Source: a virus. From it: 64,000 bases of DNA. Numbering within the stretch: position 1 is the stretch's first letter; each line of letters begins with the position of its first letter. A program made the position numbers and the translations under genes. Positions 40,988-50,269 of the stretch are shown here, one piece after another. Where the stretch lies: positions 62,001-126,000 of the IMG/VR virus record IMGVR_UViG_3300042505_001173. The stretch is one strand, 5' to 3'. The notes under the pieces are model-generated. The model worked only from the letters and a program-made list of their open reading frames with translations, ran no database searches and had not been told where the DNA came from.

Positions 40988-43900
40988 ATGGCTGTATCAG
41001 ATACAATAATCCGGTTTACAAATAATACAAAACCGACAATTAGCGTTAAAGAAAATAGAGTAGATAACACATCAACCTCACTATTTTTATATGGTAAATC
41101 GACATTAATTCCGTCAAAGTTCATTAATACTAATTTATTGTATATACTTGAGAACTTCTGTAATGATACTACACCATTAAAACCAATTGAAGGTCAAATC
41201 TGGTGTGACACTAGCGATTCGGATGCTGGTAATGAGCATGGTAGATTAAAAGTTAACATTAAAGATAATAGTGGTGGGATACATTTCCACGACATTGCTG
41301 GTACAGTAATGGATGTTGATGGTAATTTACGACATACAGGTCAAATTGAAGCGGTTAATGATTATAACGATATACCTCAAACTGATAAAGCTGTTTACCC
41401 TGAAAACCCTGTATATAAAAAGTACCTAACAACTAAAAAACATTGTGATGAAAACTACTTATCTGGTGAATATTCTACTGATAATTCTACATTTACTGTT
41501 AGAGATAACAGAAAAATAAAAACACCTATAGCGATAAGTTTCACAAAGCCGAGTGTTTATGACGATGATAGATTCAAATTAATCAATAAAAAGTATTTAG
41601 ATACGCAGTTTTTAACTGGTCAAAATTTTAGTGATCACTTTATTATACCAACAGATAAAAAATTATATTATTCAGCGGCGTGCGTGATTGATTTACCGTA
41701 CCAGTTAATAACGAAAAAATATTGTCTTGATCAAGATGCTGCTGCTCGCGTAATTTTAGACGCTCTAATGCAGGATCCTAACAATGGGTTAGAAAAATAT
41801 GTAATTGAAGCTGAAGCGGCAGCGGAAGCTGCAAGAATAGCAGCTGAAGAAGCTTGGGCGGCAGTAAATTCTGTACCACCACAAACAATACCGGCTGTAA
41901 TAACAATCACTGGTTCAAATACTTGTACAGTTGACACATCAATACCAACCGTAACTGGGTATACAGGTACAACTGTACCACCACAAGTTACTGGTACATT
42001 AACAGATTTAGCTGATATGGCAACCGGTGCAACGTTTACAGTTAAAGAAGGTACAACTGAGTTAACTGTAACACGCAACCTTAAAAATTGGACATTAGAT
42101 ACAGCTACATTAGGTTGGACGGTACCGTCCAACCATACATTAGTAGTTACACGTACAGAATCAAACGGAACACCTTATTCTAGCACCAGTACAGCACAAA
42201 TTGTTATTACTGCTGCAGCCACTACTACTGACACATCAATACCGACTGTAACTGGTTATACAGGTACAACTGTACCACTACAAGTTACCGGTACATTAAC
42301 AGATTTAGCTGATATGGCAACGGGGGTAACATTTACGGTTAAAGAAGGTACGACCGATTTAACTAGCCACGTAACACGCAACCTTAAAAATTGGACATTA
42401 GATACAGCTACATTAGGTTGGACGGTACCGTCCACCCATACATTAGTAGTTACACGTACAGAATCAAACGGAACACCTTATTCTAGCACCAGTACAGATC
42501 AAATTGTTATTACTGCTGCAGCTATTATTACTATACCTATTACAATGATGGATGTATCTATTCCAACGGTAAATTCGTATGTAGGTGTTGGTACACACCC
42601 AACTATAGATGGATTGATGTCTACTGAACCAGCATTAGGTTCTGGGACAACATTCACAATTAAAATCGACGATGATATTGTTCCCCAAGCAAAAATATTA
42701 GTGGCTCCAATAGTAGGTACAGGTGTGGTATGGTCAATTGATACGACATACCTTGGATGGGTCCAAAACAGTATACATGATGTACAGGTCAAACGTATTG
42801 AGGATCCGACTCACTCATTCGACAGTACTTCAAGTAATCAAATACAAATTACATCATTGATTATACCTACAGTTAACGCTCAGGTTGTATCATCGACTGC
42901 TGTGACCATTACCATTACTGGTACAATTGGTGATGCTGGATTTGCTGCAGCGCCAGCTAACGATAATATCAAAATTGTGTTTAACAACTTAACGTATTAT
43001 AGATACAATACAACTAACGCTAAGGATTCAAGTAAGTTAACCGTAACAGGTGGTAATTGGACACTCACAGATGTACCAAACCCACCAGTAGGGCAATGGG
43101 ACGTTATTGCTACCCGTAACGATAATGCATTACAGATCGATAGTACAACAAACGAAATTACAGTTGCTGCATTGAAAGATTCAGTTTTACCAACAGTTAC
43201 AGATCTAACATTAAAAAATACCTCTGCAACAATGGCTAATGTAGTGGTTGCTGGTACTGTTGGGTTTAAAAACTTGGCAGACTCATCGAGCACGTTTGCT
43301 GTTGTTGTAACTAGTTCAACCGGTACAGTAATTACAGGTACATTATTGGTTACGGGCGTGAATTGGACATATACGATACCTACTATTAACACTGGTGACA
43401 TATATAATGTAGTAGCGACACGTACAGATGAATTTAATAATACGTTTGTAGATAACACCACTGATGAATTAGAAATACAACATTTATTAGATATAGCTGT
43501 ACCAACGGTTACACCAGTTACTGTAAATGGTGGTTTCACTGTAGATGTTATAGGTACAGTAGGCAGTAAAAGATTATTAGATTCAAATAGTACATTTAAT
43601 GTAGTTGTAAAAAATACGTCTTCACCTTTTGCAGAGGAAACAGGTACATTAACATATGACACAACCGGGATAAATTGGACTTACCGTCTTACAGATATAC
43701 CTGAACGAGTAACATATAACGTAACAGCAACTCGAACAGATGAGTACGGGTATAAGTATGTTGACACTACATCTAATGAACTAGTTGTTAACGCTGCTAT
43801 TATTGCACCGCCTGCAATAAAGATGTTTATGGACCCACCGAGTACTGGCGCGTATTACAGTTATACTGTACCTGCAGGAAAAACATCAATTGATGTAACA

Positions 43901-45010
43901 GTAATCGGTGGTGGAGGAGGAGGTGGTGGATGGGATTCTAGACCAACTGTCGGTGGGTACGGTGGAGACGGTGACAAAATACTAGCAACAGGTATACCCG
44001 TCACTCCTGGTGAGGTTCTTCGGGTTTACATTGGTCTAGGTGGCGCCGGCGGGTTTACAGGGGTTAATGACGGTAGTACAATCAGTAAAGGTAGAATGCC
44101 TCCAGATATCGGTTTTGGTAATTTATATCAAATTTTCAACTTAGATAAATTGTTAGCAGTTACCCCAGCTGTGGGTCCAACTCCAGTAAAATATACATAT
44201 ATGACCAAACGTGGTTCGTTCTTAACTAATCAAAGTTTTTGGGATGTCAATAAATCAGCACCACCAAATGGTACAACTAGAACTTGGGAGTGGGATATTG
44301 AAATACCTAGAGGTGGCATTTATATAGCTACCTTAGCTGGAGATGATTATTGCTATTTGTATATGGATGGAGTAAAACTTATAACAAATGAAGATAATCG
44401 TAACCTAGGTATTCATATGAATTTAACACCAGGTACTCATAGGTTAAAAGTCATTGGTAAAAACGTTGGTGGTGGTCCAGCTTGTCTTGCTGTGGATATT
44501 AGTGAATTTAGTTCTGGATTTACATACGGTGGTGAAGGTGGACAAACAGCAAACACTAATGTTGGTAAAGGTGGGTCAGGTGGTGGGTCGTCTGCTATTG
44601 TTAGAGAAACCGGTAATGAAGTATTGATCGTCGCAGCTGGTGGTGGTGGGGGTGGTGGAGCTGATTGGAACCACGATGGTTATGATGCCACGAAGTTTAC
44701 ATCTGCAAGTTACTTCTCATCTGATCCGAAAGGTGATGACACTGCTCGTGGAAATGGTGGGGGAGGTGGGGGAGGATACAATAAACCGGGGCTTATCAAT
44801 ATTGGTAATGGTGTAGGTGGTACCGCTTCGGCCATTGGTCCAATGTTAGGTGGGTATGGCGGAAATAAAGGCGCATCATATGTTAAGACTGGAATTACAT
44901 ATACGATTGAACCAGCTGGCAATAAAGGTCCTCCAAGTACTAGTACATTAGTCGGTGATGGTGGACAAGGGTATATAAGAATAAAAGCAATTGGTGGTGT
45001 TATCACGTAA
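40988..45010 (+). CDS. Giant fibre/adhesin-like protein with Ig repeats and Gly-rich tip (1340 aa)
   Basis: The shared head module is uninterrupted (1 to about 290, including EGQIWCDTS and KKHCDENYLSG). An Ala-rich helix leads into six or so Ig-like repeats; two of them (DNA 41935-42531) are near-identical tandem copies. From about residue 945 comes a glycine-rich domain starting YYSYTVPAGKTSIDVTVIGGGG, interrupted by a PA14-like segment (TLAGDDYCYLYMDGVKLI, GTHRLKVIG), then more Gly runs. Gly-rich tips of this kind carry receptor-binding loops in T-even adhesins. Probable receptor-binding fibre. Confidence 0.72.
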   Translation: MAVSDTIIRFTNNTKPTISVKENRVDNTSTSLFLYGKSTLIPSKFINTNLLYILENFCNDTTPLKPIEGQIWCDTSDSDAGNEHGRLKVNIKDNSGGIHFHDIAGTVMDVDGNLRHTGQIEAVNDYNDIPQTDKAVYPENPVYKKYLTTKKHCDENYLSGEYSTDNSTFTVRDNRKIKTPIAISFTKPSVYDDDRFKLINKKYLDTQFLTGQNFSDHFIIPTDKKLYYSAACVIDLPYQLITKKYCLDQDAAARVILDALMQDPNNGLEKYVIEAEAAAEAARIAAEEAWAAVNSVPPQTIPAVITITGSNTCTVDTSIPTVTGYTGTTVPPQVTGTLTDLADMATGATFTVKEGTTELTVTRNLKNWTLDTATLGWTVPSNHTLVVTRTESNGTPYSSTSTAQIVITAAATTTDTSIPTVTGYTGTTVPLQVTGTLTDLADMATGVTFTVKEGTTDLTSHVTRNLKNWTLDTATLGWTVPSTHTLVVTRTESNGTPYSSTSTDQIVITAAAIITIPITMMDVSIPTVNSYVGVGTHPTIDGLMSTEPALGSGTTFTIKIDDDIVPQAKILVAPIVGTGVVWSIDTTYLGWVQNSIHDVQVKRIEDPTHSFDSTSSNQIQITSLIIPTVNAQVVSSTAVTITITGTIGDAGFAAAPANDNIKIVFNNLTYYRYNTTNAKDSSKLTVTGGNWTLTDVPNPPVGQWDVIATRNDNALQIDSTTNEITVAALKDSVLPTVTDLTLKNTSATMANVVVAGTVGFKNLADSSSTFAVVVTSSTGTVITGTLLVTGVNWTYTIPTINTGDIYNVVATRTDEFNNTFVDNTTDELEIQHLLDIAVPTVTPVTVNGGFTVDVIGTVGSKRLLDSNSTFNVVVKNTSSPFAEETGTLTYDTTGINWTYRLTDIPERVTYNVTATRTDEYGYKYVDTTSNELVVNAAIIAPPAIKMFMDPPSTGAYYSYTVPAGKTSIDVTVIGGGGGGGGWDSRPTVGGYGGDGDKILATGIPVTPGEVLRVYIGLGGAGGFTGVNDGSTISKGRMPPDIGFGNLYQIFNLDKLLAVTPAVGPTPVKYTYMTKRGSFLTNQSFWDVNKSAPPNGTTRTWEWDIEIPRGGIYIATLAGDDYCYLYMDGVKLITNEDNRNLGIHMNLTPGTHRLKVIGKNVGGGPACLAVDISEFSSGFTYGGEGGQTANTNVGKGGSGGGSSAIVRETGNEVLIVAAGGGGGGGADWNHDGYDATKFTSASYFSSDPKGDDTARGNGGGGGGGYNKPGLINIGNGVGGTASAIGPMLGGYGGNKGASYVKTGITYTIEPAGNKGPPSTSTLVGDGGQGYIRIKAIGGVIT
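41935..42531 (+). repeat. Recent tandem duplication of an Ig-like domain
   Basis: Two units of about 290-300 nt (starting near 41935 and 42232) with nearly the same DNA sequence, including an identical stretch across LKNWTLDTATLGWTVPS and TRTESNGTPYSSTST. They differ by scattered substitutions and a two-codon insertion (SH) in the second. Confidence 0.85.
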
Positions 45011-45080
45011 CATGGCGGTAGGTATAATTTTTAGGTATGCTAAAAATATAACAAATAACAGTTAAAGATGAGATTTACTA

Positions 45081-46622
45081 ATGTCAATACAAGATAAAAC
45101 AGTTAATTATACAATACCGACGAAGACTGCTATTACTTTAGTAGAAAATACTATTGATAATACGTCTACCACTTTAGAATTACCATACCAAAACGATGTA
45201 AACATTAATCGTATTGTTAATAATAATTTAATACATTTAGTAGAAAATTTTTGTAGTAATACAGCTCCATCACCAGCTATTGAAGGTCAATTATGGTTAG
45301 ATACAAGTGACGCTGATAATAAGCAGGAGCTCGGTAGATTAAAAATCTATATGTATCAAACAGCTGGACTACAATTTGTAGATGTCGCTGGTACAGTAAT
45401 GGATAAATTTGGCAACTTGAGACACACAGGTCATATAGAAGCATTTAATGATCTTAACAATATACCTGTGAATACTAACGAGTTCCCAGACGATCCTGAT
45501 TATTATAGGTTTTTAACGACAAAAGCGCATTGTGATAGCAATTATCTATCTGGGTATTATTCAACAGATAACACAGAATTTTTTATTCGTGGTAATAGAC
45601 CTGTAACATATACAAAAGAATTGATATTTGGTTTACCTTTTGCTACAAAAGATTCACGGACATTAATACAAAAGAAATTTGTAGATACATATTATTTGTT
45701 TGGTAAAACTAACTTAGCTACCTCGTTTAATATAACAAACGATAAAAAATTATATTATGACAACTCAATTGAAATGACACAAGATTTTCAATTGATTACC
45801 AAGATAAAATGTGATGATAAATTTGCAGAATCCATAGCAACCGTTTCAAATTTAGCAGCTAATATTATAAGCACTGCTGAAAAAATAAAGCATATGGCTT
45901 ACGATCCATTTAACGCTAATGATTTAGCTCATTCAGGTGCTATTGCAATCGCGGATGAAGTTAAGCGTTTGGTGGCTGCAAGACCGAGACCTGGTACACC
46001 AACACCAACTGTACTAACACAAAATGGTTGTACGATCACTGGCACTGCTACTATTGTACAGCAAGGCTCAGCATCGTTGGTAGGTATTAGTAAGATTCAT
46101 GTTGGTGTTAAATGGTACTTAGGTCCAGTTAATTCACTTGCTGGTGTAGACGCTGATTATGCAGCTACAGGATACAGTTTAGCAGGAGCACAGTTGGTGC
46201 GGTTTAATTATAGTGGTGTATCAGTGCAGGGTCTTGTACCGGGTTCATCATCGACCGCAGTTAACGGTGCTTCATATGAAGATTTAAAAGGATACGGTTT
46301 TGATGGTACAAAATACTTTAAAATTAATGATCCAACAAATGTTGCAAAACAGTTTACGACATTTGAAGCGTGTATTGAAAATGAAGCGTGTGATATTGAT
46401 TTAACACAAGTAGATGCTACTATTGAATACTTTACAATATCGTTAAACGGTAAAGTTAATTTTGGTACATATAGTAAATGTCAACTTGCTGTTTACGACA
46501 CAACCACTGGATCGACACCATTAACAACTATTGATTTAGTTACAACAGCTGCTAATGTATCGACTAAAGATATTGCTAAAATTAAACGTGTAACAGGTGG
46601 TTGGACATTTGAAGCGCTATAA
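45081..46622 (+). CDS. Fibre-like virion protein (513 aa)
   Basis: Third paralogue with the shared head module uninterrupted: ENFCSNTAPSPAIEGQLWLDTS, DVAGTVMDKFGNLRHTGHIEAFNDLNN, KAHCDSNYLSGYYSTDN, NDKKLYYDN and QLITKIKCDD. After a short helix it has a single beta-rich C-terminal region instead of repeats. It may be a short fibre or a fibre base component. Convergent with gp41. Confidence 0.7.
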   Translation: MSIQDKTVNYTIPTKTAITLVENTIDNTSTTLELPYQNDVNINRIVNNNLIHLVENFCSNTAPSPAIEGQLWLDTSDADNKQELGRLKIYMYQTAGLQFVDVAGTVMDKFGNLRHTGHIEAFNDLNNIPVNTNEFPDDPDYYRFLTTKAHCDSNYLSGYYSTDNTEFFIRGNRPVTYTKELIFGLPFATKDSRTLIQKKFVDTYYLFGKTNLATSFNITNDKKLYYDNSIEMTQDFQLITKIKCDDKFAESIATVSNLAANIISTAEKIKHMAYDPFNANDLAHSGAIAIADEVKRLVAARPRPGTPTPTVLTQNGCTITGTATIVQQGSASLVGISKIHVGVKWYLGPVNSLAGVDADYAATGYSLAGAQLVRFNYSGVSVQGLVPGSSSTAVNGASYEDLKGYGFDGTKYFKINDPTNVAKQFTTFEACIENEACDIDLTQVDATIEYFTISLNGKVNFGTYSKCQLAVYDTTTGSTPLTTIDLVTTAANVSTKDIAKIKRVTGGWTFEAL

Positions 46623-46646
46623 TTAGTATAGCGCTCCACCATATAA

Positions 46647-48002
46647 TTATAAATCTTTAAATTGGTCAAGCAGTTTAGAACGTTTTTCGTTTTGAGCTGC
46701 TTTCAGTTCATCATTGGTAACAGCGAACACTGGTGCAGCATGTTGTTTATCTCCACCTGATGTTATTCTCAATGTTTTACGATTAACTCTCAACGGTACA
46801 ATAGACCCAACCCCGTCACTAGAACGAGTTTTCAATAACTGCAGTGCAATTTCACCTTGTTGTTTCATAACATCTGATGTTATGATAGCGAACATATAAT
46901 CAGCAGTATTAGCTTTTGACATACCACCAGCAATATTAGCAAAGTTCATTACTTCTTTATCAACACTAGATCTATTTAACTGACTAGCTGTTAACATTAA
47001 GCAGTTAATACCACCGCTTGCACCAGATATCAAATCAGTGCTATTTTTACTACCAAGGTTACGCAACGCCTCCGAAACGCTTTTATCTTTTTGGAATATA
47101 TTATCAGCTGAAATTCGTTCAGTAGAACCCATTAAATCCATATAATCGACAACAATTACATCTGGAATAAACCCTTGTTTTGTCTCTAGTTCAACTAATA
47201 GAGCTCTTATTGAATTAACATCGCTACCAGCCGGTAACTGCGATATTTGTAAATCACCCATCGTTTCACGTTTCTGTTTCAATTTGATACGAGCTTCATT
47301 ATGACGTGCGCGTAATTCTGTTTGAGGAATATCAGTAATGATACCAGTTATTCGACTTAACACCATTTCACAAGATAGCTCTAACGAAATATACAGTACA
47401 TTCAACCCTTGAGCCATATAATTGATAGCAAAATTACTTAAGAATAACGATTTACCTGTACCAGGAGCACCAGCAACAATAATCAACTCACCTTTACAGA
47501 AACCTTTACCAGCGATACTATGTAAATGGTTATCTAAATTCTCATAACCTGTACTCATTGCTGGTTGGAAGTCTTGGTCACTAAAGACTACTTCATAGTC
47601 CTCAAATAAACTTAACCCTAATGATCTATGAATAGACGTTGTAACAGCATCTTTAATGATTTTTTCAATGCCACCAAAATCTCCTTTGCGTAATAGATCA
47701 GGTGAATCTAGAATAGCGCATTCGATCGCTTTATTTTTACAAAAAGATTCTACCTCGATGATACAATAATCAACTTTATCTCTTGTTAATTGATGAGTAG
47801 ATAATGATAAATCTGTTTCAGCATGAATTTGCTGAATGTCAGGCAGTGCTCTAAAATTATTGTAATATGTTACAATAAAGTGAATAGTGTTTCTAAATTC
47901 AGCATCAAAATATTTTGGTTGAATTATATTTGATGTAATTGTGAAAACATCTGGGCTTGATATAAGATATTCAATTAGTAGTTTTTGTTTTTCTGGTGTC
48001 AT
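46647..48002 (-). CDS. 41: gp41 replicative DNA helicase (DnaB family)
   Basis: 451 aa. RecA-fold with Walker A GAPGTGKS (178-185), Walker B DVIVVDYMDL (281-290), and the LTASQLNRSS sensor motif. The hexameric 5'-3' helicase at the fork; partner of the gp61 primase (19.8 kb) and gp43. No intein, although gp41 is a known split-intein site in environmental phages. Overlaps the upstream small ORF by 4 nt. Confidence 0.94.
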   Translation of the reverse strand: MTPEKQKLLIEYLISSPDVFTITSNIIQPKYFDAEFRNTIHFIVTYYNNFRALPDIQQIHAETDLSLSTHQLTRDKVDYCIIEVESFCKNKAIECAILDSPDLLRKGDFGGIEKIIKDAVTTSIHRSLGLSLFEDYEVVFSDQDFQPAMSTGYENLDNHLHSIAGKGFCKGELIIVAGAPGTGKSLFLSNFAINYMAQGLNVLYISLELSCEMVLSRITGIITDIPQTELRARHNEARIKLKQKRETMGDLQISQLPAGSDVNSIRALLVELETKQGFIPDVIVVDYMDLMGSTERISADNIFQKDKSVSEALRNLGSKNSTDLISGASGGINCLMLTASQLNRSSVDKEVMNFANIAGGMSKANTADYMFAIITSDVMKQQGEIALQLLKTRSSDGVGSIVPLRVNRKTLRITSGGDKQHAAPVFAVTNDELKAAQNEKRSKLLDQFKDL

Positions 48003-48187
48003 GATGATTTCCGTTGTAAATGACGAATTTTACTTTCTAGGTCCTGAGACTTAGATTTCTCTTTTTTCAATTTACGGTCAGAATCCATTAACTTTTTTTC
48101 TAAATGCATGATATATTTTTGCATCTTATCGATATACGATTTACTATCGTGTTCCCCATGGGAGACTTGAGGAGATCTAATTTTCAT
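47999..48187 (-). CDS. Small basic coiled-coil protein (62 aa)
   Basis: From MKIRSPQVS; most of the rest is a charged coiled coil (YIMHLEKKLMDSDRKLKKEK). GGTG lies just upstream of the ATG at 48187; other in-frame starts exist at 48196 and 48208. Coupled to gp41, so possibly a helicase accessory protein, by position only. Confidence 0.55.
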   Translation of the reverse strand: MKIRSPQVSHGEHDSKSYIDKMQKYIMHLEKKLMDSDRKLKKEKSKSQDLESKIRHLQRKSS

Positions 48188-48245
48188 ACGCACCATTATA
48201 CATAACATTAAAAATATCGGTCATTGGGGAGACCTAAGGAGAAAA

Positions 48246-48268
48246 AGGAGAAATTACTAATCTCTCCT
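48246..48268 (-). terminator. Probable terminator after zinc-ribbon gene
   Basis: Minus strand AGGAGA...TCTCCT stem followed by TTTTTC, 38 nt downstream of the stop of the 316-aa gene. Confidence 0.5.
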
Positions 48269-48305
48269 CTATATTATAGATCAATATTGCTATATTAACA
48301 ACTAC

Positions 48306-49256
48306 TCAAACGAGTATTACATGAGGGTAACAATCACGTATGATTGATTCACTGACATACAATTCGTTATTGCGTACGTAGTTATTATTAATATTCAATT
48401 CAAAAATATTAACAACTTTATCATACACTTTATCGATATAATTTGAACTATTTGAAAGTAAAATGTACATCATAGGATTCTCTCCTACGTAACGATACGC
48501 TGAGAAATTATGAATAGTTGAGGGTGAATTATTGTTCAGTATTATATTCAATGTGTTAACTGCATAATTGTTACCATACATGTATACTTGATCAACGTCA
48601 CCCCATGCTTGACCGGGTAGATTATTACCTAATGGGTAATTCACTTCGACTTCATTCAAAAGAATTGATAGTGCATTGTTGTATACGCCTGTATCATTAG
48701 CGACATATAATTTATTATGTGTGTGTACACAGAAACTAAGAATACTATTGTTAGATATTTTAATAAAATTATCTGATTGTGCAACAACCTGCTTAACAGA
48801 TGAAGATGTTCGAACTACACATTGCAAGGTACCACTAAATTTTGGAATTATACCTTGATTATTTGCTGAAAAACTAATTTCTATATATTCATCTGTAAAT
48901 CTAAATGTATAGTCAGGTTCGTATAATTTAATATTAGTAGGTTTGTTATCAGCATCTACAGTACTAATATAAACAATAATAGACGGTACAGCAGTTAAGT
49001 TATGTTTAAATTTCCAAACACTCCTTGCGTGTTTTTGATCAAACGTTGCGACTTGTGGATTGTATTGCCAATCAGGTAACCCAGCTACGGTGTCAGGCGG
49101 TAACGGACGTAAAATATTATCGTTACGTTTAATAAAAAATAATGTACCTTTGCATTGTTTTGTAATAATACATTTACCAAAGACGTCTAAACTGGTTTTT
49201 TTCTCGGTAACATCTATTGTACGGTTACATACATTGCATCTATATTGAACTGTCAT
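48306..49256 (-). CDS. Zinc-ribbon virion-associated-type protein (316 aa)
   Basis: The N-terminus has CNVC at 7-10 and a second pair CIITKQC at 29-35, a zinc ribbon. Next comes a region with WKFKHNLTAVPSIIVYI and FSGTLQCVVR strands, typical of a family of uncharacterised proteins in large T4-like phages as I recall it. The C-terminal half is beta-rich with many Asn. Structural or tail-associated role inferred; it sits among replication genes. Confidence 0.6.
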   Translation of the reverse strand: MTVQYRCNVCNRTIDVTEKKTSLDVFGKCIITKQCKGTLFFIKRNDNILRPLPPDTVAGLPDWQYNPQVATFDQKHARSVWKFKHNLTAVPSIIVYISTVDADNKPTNIKLYEPDYTFRFTDEYIEISFSANNQGIIPKFSGTLQCVVRTSSSVKQVVAQSDNFIKISNNSILSFCVHTHNKLYVANDTGVYNNALSILLNEVEVNYPLGNNLPGQAWGDVDQVYMYGNNYAVNTLNIILNNNSPSTIHNFSAYRYVGENPMMYILLSNSSNYIDKVYDKVVNIFELNINNNYVRNNELYVSESIIRDCYPHVILV

Positions 49257-49516
49257 ACATTAATAATGTCGTTATAATTAGCCATTGTTAAAGATTTATT
49301 CATATGAAGAATATTTTCAACAGCTGCATGAAGTTCCATATCGGTTTTTGCATCTTCTTTTGCCCACTCAAGCATACGTATAAACAACGGAACATCCATT
49401 GTTATCATATCAGGTGGGTTTAAAATTTCATTTAGGTTCACAGTTGTACCTGTATATTGGTTAAAAACGTTTAATATATCTTGTAGTGATCTAGTATTTA
49501 TTGGATATGAATTCAT
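49253..49516 (-). CDS. Hypothetical 87-aa protein
   Basis: Helical, acidic (MNSYPINTRSLQDILNVF..., LEWAKEDAKTDMELHAAVENI). Overlaps both neighbours by 4 nt, a tight operon with the RuvC-like gene. Similar small proteins accompany T4-like recombination genes, but I cannot name it. Confidence 0.6.
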   Translation of the reverse strand: MNSYPINTRSLQDILNVFNQYTGTTVNLNEILNPPDMITMDVPLFIRMLEWAKEDAKTDMELHAAVENILHMNKSLTMANYNDIINV

Positions 49517-50001
49517 AATGATTGGTGTGTCCTTGCTAAGTAATACGCATCAGTGATGTCGTAAAGTCCATTTGTTGTTTTATATTTTGTTTTGAATAAT
49601 GCTTGAATATCTTCTGGTAAAGAATCAAACATATCTTTTTTTGTTACTTTCTTTTTTGTACCACCGCCAGAACCAGTTGCAAATTTCTTTATAGTTTTTG
49701 GTGTAATAATTTGTACATCATCGATATGAGTATGATTATAAATCCTATCAATAATAACAAATTGCAAACCCGCTAAATCGCGGGTTGCACTACCTCTAAT
49801 ACCGAATGCTAAACCTTCAATTGATACTTTTGAATCAGGGTATTTGTTAATTAACTCAATAATATTATCTGCAGAATTACCAGCTCTACGGTATATTAAA
49901 TCAGATGGATCTGTTTTTATAGTACCAAAATCTATAACATCTTGATCTACAACACAATACCCTGTAGATGTGTACGACTGATCAATTCCAATGTAAACCA
50001 T
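49513..50001 (-). CDS. RuvC-like Holliday junction resolvase
   Basis: 162 aa. RNase H fold acidic residues: Asp7 in YIGIDQSYTSTGY, Glu in VSIEGLAFG, and the last pair in GLYDITDAYYLA. GTKKKVTKKDMF is the basic junction-contacting segment. It would resolve branched DNA before packaging, the task done by endonuclease VII (gp49) in T4. Neighbours gp46/gp47 support a recombination role. Confidence 0.87.
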   Translation of the reverse strand: MVYIGIDQSYTSTGYCVVDQDVIDFGTIKTDPSDLIYRRAGNSADNIIELINKYPDSKVSIEGLAFGIRGSATRDLAGLQFVIIDRIYNHTHIDDVQIITPKTIKKFATGSGGGTKKKVTKKDMFDSLPEDIQALFKTKYKTTNGLYDITDAYYLARTHQSL

Positions 50002-50058
50002 TATTGTTCCTAAACAAAATAGTATATATTAGTACATAATCATGGTAACACAAACACT

Positions 50059-50223
50059 TTATCCGGGAATATACATTAAACCTTTATCCCAATACAACAT
50101 TATTTCATTCTCTGAAAAAATAGCATTTTTTAGGTCTATTGTTTTGTAGCGTGTGTAAGTGTCATAATGTATCAATAATATTAGATAAATCAACACCATC
50201 AAAAGATAGTGTTGATTTATCAT
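50059..50223 (-). CDS. Possible small membrane protein (54 aa)
   Basis: A frame from ATG 50223 encodes a hydrophobic start (YLLMVLIYLILLI) and a protein-like tail (TIDLKNAIFSENEIMLYWDKG). No good ribosome binding site, and its 5' end lies in the hairpin at 50184-50221. Uncertain. Confidence 0.3.
   Translation of the reverse strand: MINQHYLLMVLIYLILLIHYDTYTRYKTIDLKNAIFSENEIMLYWDKGLMYIPG
50184..50221. other. 13-bp perfect hairpin downstream of gp46
   Basis: GATAAATCAACAC pairs with 50209-50221, 12-nt loop, 49 nt after the gp46 stop. No T-tract; may end or stabilise the gp47-gp46 mRNA. Confidence 0.55.
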
Positions 50224-50269
50224 ATATATTGAAATGTTGACAGTAGATCCTGATTACTTACATAATAGC

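Noticed and set aside
41731-43662. Long minus-strand frames opposite the fibre genes
   Set aside because: They are antisense shadows of Ig-like repeat coding sequence with Val/Thr-rich repetitive translation and no start signals.
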